Source of the DNA: an uncultured Collinsella sp.
GTDB lineage: Bacteria; Actinomycetota; Coriobacteriia; Coriobacteriales; Coriobacteriaceae
Length of the DNA stretch: 64,000 nucleotides
Reading direction: 5' to 3'
Assembly (NCBI GenBank): GCA_900761995.1
Contig: CAAFEY010000184.1
Coordinates: 1-64,000 of the forward strand
A model generated the notes under the pieces. That model was not told the origin of the DNA. It searched no databases and worked only from the letters and a program-made list of their open reading frames with translations. This document shows positions 43,843 to 53,764 of this stretch, in pieces. The stretch's first letter is position 1, and the number at the start of each line of letters is the position of its first letter. The translations under genes were made by a program, and so were the position numbers.

Positions 43843-45570
43843 CTACTCACCTCCCTTCATCTGCGATTCCGCGATAGCGCGATACACCTCGCAGGTTTCC
43901 ATAAGCTCGTCGTGCGTGCCCAAGCCCACGACCTCGCCGTCCTTGAGCACCACAATCTGATCGGCGTGCAGAATGGTCGAGATGCGCTGCGCGATGATAA
44001 GCACCGCAGCATCGCGCGTCTCGTCCTGCAGCGCGTGGCGCAGGGCCGCGTCGGTCTTAAAGTCCAGGGCCGAAAAACTGTCGTCGAAGATATACAGGTC
44101 GGCACGCTTCATGAGCGCACGGGCAATGGCCAGACGTTGACGCTGACCACCCGAGAAGTTCGTACCGCCCTGAGCCACCGGGGTATCGAGCCCCTGCGGC
44201 TGGTCGAGCACAAAGGTGCTCTGGGCAACCTGGAGCGCATGGAGCATGTCGGCCTCGGTAGCGTCCTCGTTGCCGTAGCGCAGGTTGCCCGCCACGGAAC
44301 CCGAGAACAGCCACGCCTTCTGCGGCACGTAGGCAATGTGCTGGCGAATCTCGTCTTGCGAAAGATCGCGCAGGTCGACGCCATCCAGACGAATGGCACC
44401 CTTCGTGGCGTCGTGGAAACGCAGCAAGAGCTTGGCTACCGTCGATTTGCCCGAACCGGTCGAGCCCACGATTGCGGTTGTCTGCCCGCGGCGGCACGCA
44501 AAATTCAGATCGCGCAGTGTATCTTCGTCAGCATCGTTAAAACGGAACGACATGTGGTCGAACACGGCAACGGCATCGTCATCCTGCGACGCGCACCGCT
44601 GCAGCGTGCGCCCGCCGTCAACAATGCTCGGCTCAATCTGGAGCACCTGCTGTGCACGATTGAGGCACGCCGCGGCACGCGGCAGCGTCAAGATCACCAT
44701 CTGCGCCGTCATCACAAAGAACAGAATGATGATCGCGTACTCCAACACGGCCGAGATACTGCCGATTTGCATGGCATGGACGCCCACGCGGTTGCCGCCC
44801 ACCCACAGCACCGCCACCTCGGCGATGTTCATCAAAAAGAAGCTGGAGCTATCGAGTCCCACGAACAGGTGGTTGACCTTGATGGCGTTGGCCGCGTACT
44901 CGCTAAACACCTCGTCCAGACGCTGCTCCTCGTGGCGTTCTTTGTTAAACGCGCGGATCACGCGCACGCCCACGATGTTCTCGCGCAGCACCACGTTCAT
45001 GCGGTCGATAAAGCTCTGCAGGCGCATGAAGATCGGCGCCGCATTGGCGACCGTAATGACCGCCGCCACCAACACGATCGCAACGACCACGCCCAGCAGC
45101 GTACCCATGGCCGGGTCGATAAACCAAGCGAAGACAATGCCCGCCACGGCCAAGAACGGCACCGGCAGCACAAGCTGTATCGTCTGCAGAATCGCCTGCT
45201 GGATCACGTTGATGTCGTTGAGCGAGCGCGTGATCATCGAGCCCGTGCCAAAACGCTCAAAATCACTGGCAGACAGCTCGAGCGATTTGTCATAGACGGC
45301 GTTGCGGATATCGCAGGCGACATTTGCCGCCAGGCGGGCCGAAAAATAGCATCCCAATACCGTGCCGCCACTGGCCATGCCGGTTGCGACAAGCATATAC
45401 AGGCCGTTGCGCAAAATGTAGTCGATATCGCCCGTGGTGATGCCGGTGTTAACCATGTTCGCCAACATCGTGGGCACCAGCAGCGTGCCGACGTTATCTA
45501 TCAGCAGCGCCAGCAACGTGACTGCAATCAAACCCCGATACGGCTTCATAAATCTCATTAAGAGTCGCAC
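43843..45570 (-). CDS. Second heterodimeric ABC exporter, subunit with degenerate ATP site
   Basis: 575 residues with six membrane helices and an ABC ATPase with Walker A GSTGSGKST, signature FSGGQRQRL and Walker B YIFDDSFSALD. Asp stands for the catalytic Glu and Gln for the switch His (IAQRIST), as in the exporter at 17516. The GTG start gives the RLLMRFMKPYRG N-terminus common in this family and overlaps marR by 13 bases; an ATG four codons on overlaps by one. Middle gene of the MarR operon. Confidence 0.92.
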   Translation of the reverse strand: MRLLMRFMKPYRGLIAVTLLALLIDNVGTLLVPTMLANMVNTGITTGDIDYILRNGLYMLVATGMASGGTVLGCYFSARLAANVACDIRNAVYDKSLELSASDFERFGTGSMITRSLNDINVIQQAILQTIQLVLPVPFLAVAGIVFAWFIDPAMGTLLGVVVAIVLVAAVITVANAAPIFMRLQSFIDRMNVVLRENIVGVRVIRAFNKERHEEQRLDEVFSEYAANAIKVNHLFVGLDSSSFFLMNIAEVAVLWVGGNRVGVHAMQIGSISAVLEYAIIILFFVMTAQMVILTLPRAAACLNRAQQVLQIEPSIVDGGRTLQRCASQDDDAVAVFDHMSFRFNDADEDTLRDLNFACRRGQTTAIVGSTGSGKSTVAKLLLRFHDATKGAIRLDGVDLRDLSQDEIRQHIAYVPQKAWLFSGSVAGNLRYGNEDATEADMLHALQVAQSTFVLDQPQGLDTPVAQGGTNFSGGQRQRLAIARALMKRADLYIFDDSFSALDFKTDAALRHALQDETRDAAVLIIAQRISTILHADQIVVLKDGEVVGLGTHDELMETCEVYRAIAESQMKGGE

Positions 45571-46046
45571 GACTCCCCCTCATTTTGATTCTCGACAGCC
45601 ACCTGCTGTTTAAACGCCTCGCACTCATCGCTGAGCGCATGGGAGAACTTTCCAATCAGGCGCATGATCTCGCGCCGTTCTCCAGGATCGAGCGCCTCAA
45701 ACGCACGCTGTTCCGCCTTAAGCGCCGGCAGCGCGTATCGCGCGGCGAACCGTGCGCCATCCTCGGTCAGGCGCACGACCTTGTTCTTACGGCTGCCCTC
45801 GGCAAACTCCAGCGTTGCAAAGCCGCGCGCAGCCAGGGCCTTAATCGCCGAGTTAATCGTCTGCTTGCTGTAATACCATTCGCTTGTCAGCCGACTCACG
45901 GCAATGTTCCCGCCCGCCGCGCTGGTGTCGACAAGCATCCAGTAGGCGCAATCCGAAAGACCGCACGCACGCGAGAACTCTGAATAGATATGGTCGAGTC
46001 TATTGAGCATCCGGTCAAAATCAACCAGCGTAACCGCGTTATCCAT
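45558..46046 (-). CDS. MarR-family regulator of the ABC exporter operon
   Basis: 162 residues with a winged helix: SRLTSEWYYSKQTINSAIKALAARG is the recognition region and AEGSRKNKVVRLTEDG the wing. Helices at both ends form the dimer. First gene of a three-gene unit with the exporter pair, so it very probably represses its own operon and is released by a substrate of the pump. Two copies of an 18-base sequence overlap its promoter (46061-46111). The ATG at 46046 is preferred on spacing, but one four codons upstream is possible. Confidence 0.88.
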   Translation of the reverse strand: MDNAVTLVDFDRMLNRLDHIYSEFSRACGLSDCAYWMLVDTSAAGGNIAVSRLTSEWYYSKQTINSAIKALAARGFATLEFAEGSRKNKVVRLTEDGARFAARYALPALKAEQRAFEALDPGERREIMRLIGKFSHALSDECEAFKQQVAVENQNEGESCDS

Positions 46047-46060
46047 CTCTCCCACCATTC

Positions 46061-46120
46061 AATAGTCCGAGTTTTGACTAATTTGGCTACCAGAATAGTC
46101 CGAGTTTTGACCATCGTCAA
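46061..46120 (-). promoter_or_regulatory. MarR operon promoter with two operator copies
   Basis: Minus strand TTGACG (46115-46120), 17 bases, TATTCT (46092-46097). AATAGTCCGAGTTTTGAC occurs twice on the plus strand, at 46061-46078 and 46094-46111, 33 bases apart: one copy fills the spacer and -10, the other the 5' leader. Each holds an AGTC/GACT-type half-site pair, so both are good candidates for MarR dimers that block RNA polymerase. Confidence 0.72.
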
Positions 46121-46161
46121 CGTCCATGCGAAATAGGGGCACACACATAACGTATCTACAG

Positions 46162-46197
46162 AAAAAGACCGCCGGCGCGGGGGCAGCGCCGGCGGTT
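46162..46197 (-). terminator. Terminator of the 96-residue protein gene
   Basis: Minus strand ACCGCCGGCGC and GCGCCGGCGGT form a perfect 11-base stem with a short loop, followed by CTTTTT. Confidence 0.88.
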
Positions 46198-46223
46198 GCG
46201 GAATAATCGCGTTGTAGCAGTCG

Positions 46224-46514
46224 CTAGGCGGCAACGGCCTCGAAGACCGTGGCACCGGCAAAGCTGTCGTGCAGGCTCTTGCCGCAGATCCACGGCAGTT
46301 CGACGACCTCGCAGACCGTGTTGACCAGCTCGGAGCAGTCGGTAAAGTGACCCTTATCGTTGAGATTCTCACAGTCCTGAACGCGCCAGTACCCATCGGT
46401 GTGCGTGATGTAGTACTCGTGATCGTTGATCGACACGAAAGCGCGCGTCTTGGAACGCAGCAGCTTCAGAAATCCTTCGAAATCGGTCTCGACGACATCT
46501 CCAGCCTGGAACAT
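46224..46514 (-). CDS. Uncharacterised 96-residue protein
   Basis: An acidic soluble protein, starting MFQAGDVVETDFEGFLKLL, with FVSINDHEYYITHTDGYWRVQDC and three Cys (DCENL, DCSEL, VCEVV). AGGAGGT six bases before the ATG is a near-perfect ribosome site, and a terminator follows, so it is a real and probably well-made gene. No family was recognised. The start of the protein looks like a small beta-barrel and gives no functional clue. Confidence 0.72.
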   Translation of the reverse strand: MFQAGDVVETDFEGFLKLLRSKTRAFVSINDHEYYITHTDGYWRVQDCENLNDKGHFTDCSELVNTVCEVVELPWICGKSLHDSFAGATVFEAVAA

Positions 46515-46808
46515 GATGTTACCTCCTGGCCCGGCGCCACCACGGCGCATTGATAAACGTTGGTGCTCCTTTAGTAAAACCTTTATCAGAGGTTATGCGT
46601 TCGTCATTTAGGCAAGTGGTAAAAAACCGCAGGGTAGACGGGATAAAACGTTTAACCATCCCATTTGTTTGTCACATTCTGAAGGTACTTTTATGCAAAC
46701 CTACTTTCCCAATTGGAATCTATCCTTTTGGCCGGGCAATTGACCGTCTATCGTTTAAGCCCGACGGGTATGAACGGGGCATCTGCAACGCCACCGCAAG
46801 GAGACACC

Positions 46809-47330
46809 ATGGAGACTATCGAAGCACTCATTCACCGCCGCAGCTGCCGCAAATACAGCGATCGTCCCGTCGAGGCCGAAAAGCTTGCACGTATTATCGA
46901 AGCCGGCCAATATGCACCGAGCGGCATGGGCCGCCAGCCGGTGACGTTTGTCGCCGTCACCGACCCCGCGACCGTCGAGCGTCTCTCACAGCTCAACGCC
47001 CAGGTCATGGACAGCAACAGCGACCCCTTCTATGGCGCCAAGACCGTTGTGGTGGTGCTGGTTGACCGCAGCGTGCCCACACATCTGGAAGACGGCTCGC
47101 TCGCCATGGGCAACTTGCTCAACGCCGCCTATGCACTGGGTGTCGATTCGTGCTGGATTCACCGCGCGCACGAGGTCTTTGACTCGCCCGAGGGCCTGGA
47201 GCTGCTGGCCAGTTGGGGCCTGCCCGCCGACGGCAGTCTGCGCGGTGTCGGTCACTGCATTCTGGGCTACGCCGAGGACACGCTACCCGAGGCAAAGCCG
47301 CGCCGCGACAACGTGGTGTACGTAAGGTAA
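46809..47330 (+). CDS. Nitroreductase-family protein, small type
   Basis: 173 residues. IHRRSCRKYSDRPVEAEKL (FMN phosphate contact), AGQYAPSGMGRQPVTFV, MGNLLNAAYALGVDSCWIHRA and GHCILGYAE are family motifs. It lacks the extension of the relative at 6583. Probably an NAD(P)H-dependent flavin reductase of unknown substrate. AGGAG five bases before the ATG. Monocistronic; TTGACC at about 46740 may be a -35. The rest of the 294 bases upstream shows AT-rich sequence and nothing else recognisable. Confidence 0.9.
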   Translation: METIEALIHRRSCRKYSDRPVEAEKLARIIEAGQYAPSGMGRQPVTFVAVTDPATVERLSQLNAQVMDSNSDPFYGAKTVVVVLVDRSVPTHLEDGSLAMGNLLNAAYALGVDSCWIHRAHEVFDSPEGLELLASWGLPADGSLRGVGHCILGYAEDTLPEAKPRRDNVVYVR

Positions 47331-47334
47331 TTAG

Positions 47335-47359
47335 TTCTGCCGTTCTAACGAACGGCGGA
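47335..47359 (+). terminator. T-less hairpin after nitroreductase
   Basis: TTCTGCCGTTC and GAACGGCGGA pair around TAAC, four bases after the stop. Hairpins of the same plan follow larE (56694) and the GatZ-like gene (60172). No T-run. Confidence 0.55.
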
Positions 47360-47403
47360 CCCGCTGAAAGGCCCCGTCCAAAATTTGCTGTCCCGCTCGC
47401 AAC

Positions 47404-47979
47404 TTATATTGACGTCGCCGTTGTCGTCGTTTCGTTCGTGTGAGTCGTTTCGGCTTCGCTGCCTTGTTCGTCCTCGTCCTTTTGAGCATCGGCGATGGTG
47501 GAGGCCGCCGCAACGATACCGCGCTGGGGCGCAACGCCCGTCTGGGTCTGTGCGCCCTCGACAACTTCTGTGCCTGCATGCGCGAGCTCGGGCGATTTAA
47601 ACATTGCGTCCAAGTTGGCGCCACCGCCGGCATATCCGAGCGCAGCGAGCGCGATGACGATCACTGCAACGGCGGCCACGATCGGAACATAACGATGCCA
47701 ACCAGCAGGATTGAGCCCGCTGCGGCGAGCCGCCCCGCGGCTGATGTAACCAAGCGTTCCGTCGTGCTTGAGCTTTGAGCCCACCACGCGTTTGCGGCCC
47801 AACAGCGAGGACTCTGCCTGCATTGCCAAGCGGGCGCTTGCCGAAGGATAGCCGTATTTAGTGCGCTTGAACGAGCCATCAAACCCCGAGGCGTGTTTGC
47901 CCCACGTCACCGATGTCGTGCGTCGGTTAACCGGCGCGGCGCTCCGCCTTCTGCGGCTCGGTTTTGAAGTCTCAGCCAT
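47404..47979 (-). CDS. Uncharacterised basic membrane protein
   Basis: 191 residues. The first 95 are basic (PSRRRRSAAPVNRRTTS; GRKRVVGSKLKHDG) and probably cytoplasmic, residues 97-117 form one membrane helix, and the rest is an acidic Thr/Ala/Glu-rich tail that would lie outside. A basic inner part and acidic outer tail resemble some small division or wall-assembly factors of actinobacteria, but no family was recognised. GAGGG three to four bases before the ATG. It is downstream of and near no functional neighbour. Confidence 0.65.
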   Translation of the reverse strand: MAETSKPSRRRRSAAPVNRRTTSVTWGKHASGFDGSFKRTKYGYPSASARLAMQAESSLLGRKRVVGSKLKHDGTLGYISRGAARRSGLNPAGWHRYVPIVAAVAVIVIALAALGYAGGGANLDAMFKSPELAHAGTEVVEGAQTQTGVAPQRGIVAAASTIADAQKDEDEQGSEAETTHTNETTTTATSI

Positions 47980-48063
47980 ATGCCCTCGCACGCCGTAACC
48001 AAATCGAAACAATAACGCTTTGGACTGTAGCACACGCGTCGCGCGCGGTCACGGGCGCCTCGC

Positions 48064-49281
48064 TCAACGGTCATCGTCCTTCAGCAAGCGCCACAGCGTT
48101 GTACGGCTTATGCCCAGCACCTCCGCCGCACGGGTTCGGTTGCCGTGGAGATGGTCTACAACCAGATGCGCGATATCTCGCTCGGTATCGGCCAGCGGTC
48201 GCAGGATATACAGGTCACTTTCGAGCGTCGGGGCGCCAAAGGTTGCGGTCTTAATCACGTCCTCTTGGGCGAGCACTTCCTCCGCCACAGCGCGGTCCAC
48301 CGTGCCCGCTCCCACCAATATATACAGTCGTTCCGAGACCTCGCGGAGCTGCAGATAATTGCGCGGCCAGCGGTAAGCATCGAGCGTCTTCGTCGCCGCG
48401 GCAGACAGCGTGGGCGCTGCTGTCCCAAATGCATCAGCGAGATATTCCAAATAGCGCGCAGCCTTCGTCGACGCGGCTCCCTGCTCGGCGATTGCCGGCG
48501 CCACGCTCACCGCACAGGCGAAACGCTCGGTCACAAAGGCGGCTTGATCACTTTCGCCGCCGCCCGGCATGTCATTCGCCGTCAGCACCACATGGCAGCG
48601 CGTCGCCAACGCGGTGTCGGCCATCGTGGAGACCAGCTCGCGGAGGCGCTGAGGGCCAACCGCATTCCAGCCCTCAATGCAAAGGGTCAGCCCCGTTTGG
48701 AACAACGGCGATTCGGCGCTTTTGAGCACATGGCGCCAACCGCGATCGGTGAGCTCATCGAGCGCAACGGAAACAAAGGGCTGATCGGCAAAAGGACCGT
48801 CCAGATAGAGGCGCTTGGCGATCTCGACCTGACCCGCTCCCAGCTCGCCCTCGAGCATAAGGGGCACACCGCGCGCGTAGCTCTCGGCAACTGGCGCAGC
48901 CACCGAGGCCGCCCCCTCAACGATGCCGTACGCGCTCGATTCATAGCGGGCCTCAACTTCGTCGGCGTTGAGCCACTCGATGCCCGCATGCGCCGCGGCA
49001 CCGCGCACCTCGCGGACCACGACGACCCAAAGTCCCCCGCCCTCTTTGTCGGTGGGGCGAACGGTCAGGCTCAGGCGCGTACCCGCACGCCCCATAACCA
49101 GACGCGCGCCGTCTCCTATACGGTCGAGGCGCTCGGCGACAAAAGCCGCCACATCCCGCTCAAGCGCCGCGTCATTCACGGTCGAGATCGCGACGTCCCC
49201 ACGCGCATCGATTGCCAATGCCGAGGCCCCGGCAGCAGCCAGGGCCCCAGTCAAGATGTTCAGCTTGGCATCGCTATCCAT
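48064..49281 (-). CDS. NtrC-type regulator with a degenerate ATPase domain
   Basis: 405 residues with the plan of bacterial enhancer-binding proteins: an N-terminal sensory part (1-110), an AAA+-like centre, and a Fis-type helix-turn-helix (about 365-405, HGNRTRAAEVLGISRTTLWRLL cut to its core RAAEVLGISRTTLWRLL). The centre is not functional as a sigma-54 activator: the P-loop reads GELGAGQV (145-152, Gln for Lys), Walker B is replaced by LTLCIEGW, and the GAFTGA loop is absent. It probably binds DNA without remodelling sigma-54, like TyrR or PpsR-type proteins. Target unknown. It is preceded by AGGGG and an ATG; monocistronic. Confidence 0.75.
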   Translation of the reverse strand: MDSDAKLNILTGALAAAGASALAIDARGDVAISTVNDAALERDVAAFVAERLDRIGDGARLVMGRAGTRLSLTVRPTDKEGGGLWVVVVREVRGAAAHAGIEWLNADEVEARYESSAYGIVEGAASVAAPVAESYARGVPLMLEGELGAGQVEIAKRLYLDGPFADQPFVSVALDELTDRGWRHVLKSAESPLFQTGLTLCIEGWNAVGPQRLRELVSTMADTALATRCHVVLTANDMPGGGESDQAAFVTERFACAVSVAPAIAEQGAASTKAARYLEYLADAFGTAAPTLSAAATKTLDAYRWPRNYLQLREVSERLYILVGAGTVDRAVAEEVLAQEDVIKTATFGAPTLESDLYILRPLADTERDIAHLVVDHLHGNRTRAAEVLGISRTTLWRLLKDDDR

Positions 49282-49405
49282 GATTTGCCCCTGTCCGCGG
49301 CGACATGCAACCGCCGACGGTCATACGACCGAGTGTTTCAAAATTGAACGATATTGCTCACCAAACACTATAGGGCAGAAGCCGCCGTCCTGCGAGTATA
49401 TGAGT

Positions 49406-49495
49406 TGCCCCGCATCGCCATCCTGGCGGGGCGATAAGAGCTCTTCGGGACCTATAAACCTGCGGACAAGCCATACCCGCAAGAGCTCCTATCGC
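49406..49495. repeat. Double palindrome downstream of yeiH-like gene
   Basis: GCCCCGC and GCGGGGC make a hairpin at 49406-49432; GCGATAAGAGCTCTT (49431-49445) pairs with AAGAGCTCCTATCGC (49481-49495) with one mismatch, and CGGG with CCCG inside it. On the minus strand it lies about 50 bases past the yeiH-like stop and may end that message. Confidence 0.55.
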
Positions 49496-49547
49496 TCCAC
49501 CGTGGACATGCGCTCACCAGCACGCAGCGCGCAAATAAGCTACTTCT

Positions 49548-50582
49548 CTACCAGATTCCCAGCACGTGCTGCATTCCCAAACTCATGCACGCAATGCCAA
49601 TCCAGCAGCAAAAGCCCAGGGCGATGGGCTTGCCGCCCTTTTTGACCAGCTCGACGATATCGGTATTAAAACCAATAGCCGCCATGGCCATCACGATAAA
49701 GAACTTCGACAGCTCCTTGATGGGCGCCGTAATGGATGCAGGAAGCTGAAGCACCGTGGTGATTACGCTCGCCAGCACAAAGAACAGCACGAACATGGGA
49801 AACGCGCGTTTAAGCGAGAACGTGCTTTTGGCGTCGCCGCCGGCCTTGCGCGCCAGATGCATCTGCCAGCATGCGAGAGCCAACGTAATGGGAATAATGG
49901 CCAGCGTCCTGGTGAGCTTGACCACTGTGGCGCTTTCGAGCACATTGGCGCCGGGATGCATACTGTCCCAGGCGCTCGCCGCGGCCGTTACCGACGAGGT
50001 GTCGTTGATGGCGGTGCCGGCAAACAGGCCAAAGCCCTCGTTGGTCAGCCCGAGCATGCCGCCGAGCGTCGGAAACACGAGCGCCGCGATAACGTTAAAC
50101 AGGAAGATGACCGAAATGGCCTGGGCAATCTCGCGATCGTCGGCATCGATGACGGGCGCGGTCGCGGCGATGGCAGAACCGCCGCAAATCGACGAACCCA
50201 CACCCACGAGCGTCGCGATCTTGCCCGGCACGTTCATAACGCGGCAGAGCACGAAGGCGATGACAAGCGAGGTCGAGATCGTCGCCACGATAATCGGCAG
50301 CGACTGAGCGCCTTTGGACAGAATCTGCGAGAGGTTCATGCCAAAGCCAAGCAGGATAACCGCGTATTGCAAGACTTTTTTGGACGTATAGGTGACGCCG
50401 GCGGCGAGCTGCTCGCGACGATTCTTGGGAAAGACGAGCGCCAGGACCATGCCAAAGAGGATGGCAAACACCGGCCCGCCGACCACCTCAACCTGTTTGC
50501 CGAGCAACGTCGCGGGGATGGCGATGATCAGGCAGAACAAGACGCCCTTCCAGCGCTCGCGTACGATATTCGCCAGTTGCAT
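49548..50582 (-). CDS. YeiH/UPF0324-family membrane transporter
   Basis: 344 residues and about ten hydrophobic segments. Family motifs include GGPVFAILFGMVLALVFP, YAVILLGFGMNLSQI, LVGVGSSICGGSAIAATAP, AINDTSSVTAAASA and MAAIGFNTDIVELVKKGGKP. Members are called putative sulfate exporters, an annotation with little experimental support. AAGGA seven bases before the ATG. The GntR gene lies divergent 192 bases away and probably regulates it, as YeiE (LysR type) does next to yeiH in E. coli. Confidence 0.9.
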   Translation of the reverse strand: MQLANIVRERWKGVLFCLIIAIPATLLGKQVEVVGGPVFAILFGMVLALVFPKNRREQLAAGVTYTSKKVLQYAVILLGFGMNLSQILSKGAQSLPIIVATISTSLVIAFVLCRVMNVPGKIATLVGVGSSICGGSAIAATAPVIDADDREIAQAISVIFLFNVIAALVFPTLGGMLGLTNEGFGLFAGTAINDTSSVTAAASAWDSMHPGANVLESATVVKLTRTLAIIPITLALACWQMHLARKAGGDAKSTFSLKRAFPMFVLFFVLASVITTVLQLPASITAPIKELSKFFIVMAMAAIGFNTDIVELVKKGGKPIALGFCCWIGIACMSLGMQHVLGIW

Positions 50583-50774
50583 ATGAGATTCCTTCTTTCT
50601 ATTTCACGTTTGCGACGGCTTATGATACGGCAACATTGAGCACAGCCCTGCGCAAACACGACCAAGATGCCGCAATAGTTCTTGGGCGACGGCCGAATTA
50701 CCCACCGCGGAGAGCTGATTCGCGGCATAATTAACAGCTGATATATGAGTGTGATAGAACGGTTGTGAGGCACT

Positions 50775-51476
50775 ATGGAAGAATCGATGCACGTCGGCGA
50801 GCAGGAAATGAGCCTACAGGATCAGTCCTACCACACCATTCGACGCAAAATCGTCTACCTGGACTACAAGCCGGGCGAAAAGCTGGGCGTCAAGCAGCTT
50901 TGCGACGACCTGGATATGGGGCGCACCCCTGTGCGCGAGGCGCTGGTGCGTCTGGCGCAAGAGGGCCTGGTGCGTACCGTGCCCCAAAGCGGCACCTATG
51001 TCTCGCCCATCAACCTCACTCTTGCCGAGAGCGCCTGCTACATTCGCGAGCACCTGGAAAAGCAGGTGATTGTGGAGTGCTGTGCCCGTGCCACCTCGGC
51101 AGGCATCGAGCAGCTCGACCGAGCCATCGCGCTGCAGGAAAAAACCATGGCCGAGGAGGACCGCATCGGCTTCTTTTTAAGCGACAACCTCATGCACCGC
51201 ATGATCTTTAGCATCGCGTGCCGCAGCACCGTGTGGTCGTGGCTCGAAGAGACCAATGCCGACCTGGAGCGCTTCCGCTGGCTGCGCGCCGCCACGCAAA
51301 CGCTCGACAATCAGGAGATTGTTAACGAGCACAAGCAAATCCGCCGCGCCATCGCCGGCCGCGACCCCATCGAGGCGAGCTTTTTGGTCAGCAAGCACCT
51401 GCATATGATGTTCCGCAACCAGACCGAGGTCCTGGACCAATATCCCAAGTACTTCGAGACCAGCAAGCTCCGCTAA
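50775..51476 (+). CDS. GntR-family (FadR-subgroup) regulator
   Basis: 233 residues. Winged helix at about 12-78 with YHTIRRKIVYLDYKPGEKL, DLDMGRTPVREALVRLAQEGLV and PQSGTYVSPI, then an all-helical FCD-type effector domain with HLEKQVIVECC and a possible metal-binding His in DNLMHRMIFSIA and HKQIRRAI. GAGG four bases before the ATG. Its position divergent from the YeiH-type gene suggests control of that transporter by an organic acid or anion. An AGGGACAGG element begins at the base after its stop. Confidence 0.88.
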   Translation: MEESMHVGEQEMSLQDQSYHTIRRKIVYLDYKPGEKLGVKQLCDDLDMGRTPVREALVRLAQEGLVRTVPQSGTYVSPINLTLAESACYIREHLEKQVIVECCARATSAGIEQLDRAIALQEKTMAEEDRIGFFLSDNLMHRMIFSIACRSTVWSWLEETNADLERFRWLRAATQTLDNQEIVNEHKQIRRAIAGRDPIEASFLVSKHLHMMFRNQTEVLDQYPKYFETSKLR

Positions 51477-51509
51477 CCTGCCAAAAAGGGACAGGTTTAT
51501 TTTGGCAGG
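51477..51509. repeat. AGGGACAGG-core palindrome, CCTGCCAAAA arms, copy 1
   Basis: CCTGCCAAAA and TTTTGGCAGG flank AGGGACAGGTTTA. It starts directly after the gntR stop. Close copies lie at 53666 and 56871. Confidence 0.75.
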
Positions 51510-51529
51510 TTTTATTTGGCCAAACGCGA

Positions 51530-51565
51530 CAAGGCCCGACTCCACTGCAACGGAGCCGGGCCTTG
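51530..51565. terminator. Terminator between gntR and glmS
   Basis: CAAGGCCCGACTCC and GGAGCCGGGCCTTG form a 14-base stem with one mismatch; located between convergent genes. Confidence 0.75.
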
Positions 51566-51587
51566 TTCGCTAGAACGGCGGAACCAA

Positions 51588-53435
<1,848 letters not shown>

Positions 53436-53536
53436 AGGATAAATCCCTTCGTTCGCGTGACTGCAAGACGTCCACGCACGGGAGGCGCTGAGACGTATAA
53501 CGTTCGAGTATTGTACTCACGCAAGCGCAAGCTGAT

Positions 53537-53570
53537 ATACCAGAAGTGGTATCTCAACTTAGATACCACT
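53537..53570 (-). promoter_or_regulatory. Candidate GntR/HutC-type operator upstream of glmS
   Basis: ATACCA-GAAG-TGGTAT (53537-53552) overlaps AGTGGTATCT-CAACTT-AGATACCACT (53545-53570), giving three half-sites in a row. Similar TGGTNTANACCA sites bind amino-sugar regulators NagR/DasR. It lies about 30 bases upstream of a possible glmS -10 (TACAAT near 53512). The 329-base gap also holds two repeats and the lacI-type promoter. Confidence 0.5.
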
Positions 53571-53595
53571 CGATGCACACACGTCCAGCCGGTCC

Positions 53596-53632
53596 AAACC
53601 ACCACAATGGGGACAGGCACCTTTGTGGTGGT
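53596..53632. repeat. AGGGACAGG-like palindrome, CCACCACAA arms
   Basis: AAACCACCACAA and TTTGTGGTGGT flank TGGGGACAGGCACC; copy of the element at 4046 with one base changed near the core. Confidence 0.75.
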
Positions 53633-53665
53633 CGCGCTGGCAACGGCGTTTACGCAGATAGAACA

Positions 53666-53695
53666 TGCCAAAATAAACCTGTCCCTAATTGGCAG
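53666..53695. repeat. AGGGACAGG-core palindrome, TGCCAA arms, copy 2
   Basis: TGCCAAAATAAACCTGTCCC then TAATTGGCA: the inverse of the element at 51477 with the left arm shortened to TGCCAA. It lies 34 bases from its differently armed relative and overlaps nothing coding. Confidence 0.72.
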
Positions 53696-53698
53696 GTT

Positions 53699-53729
53699 TT
53701 GACACCCTAGGGGCGGGCGATGCTACAAT
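53699..53729 (+). promoter_or_regulatory. Promoter of the LacI-family gene
   Basis: TTGACA (53699-53704, consensus) and TACAAT (53724-53729) 19 bases apart; start codon 36 bases on. Confidence 0.65.
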
Positions 53730-53764
53730 CTGGCTTGTACTTGAAACGCATCAAAGGGGCCACT

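Noticed and set aside
53436..53540. glmS ribozyme
   Set aside because: The sequence before glmS is too short and lacks the ribozyme core; only palindromic operator-like sites are visible.
53596..53695. A composite transposon from the two neighbouring AGGGACAGG elements
   Set aside because: They lie 34 bases apart with nothing between them and have different arms.
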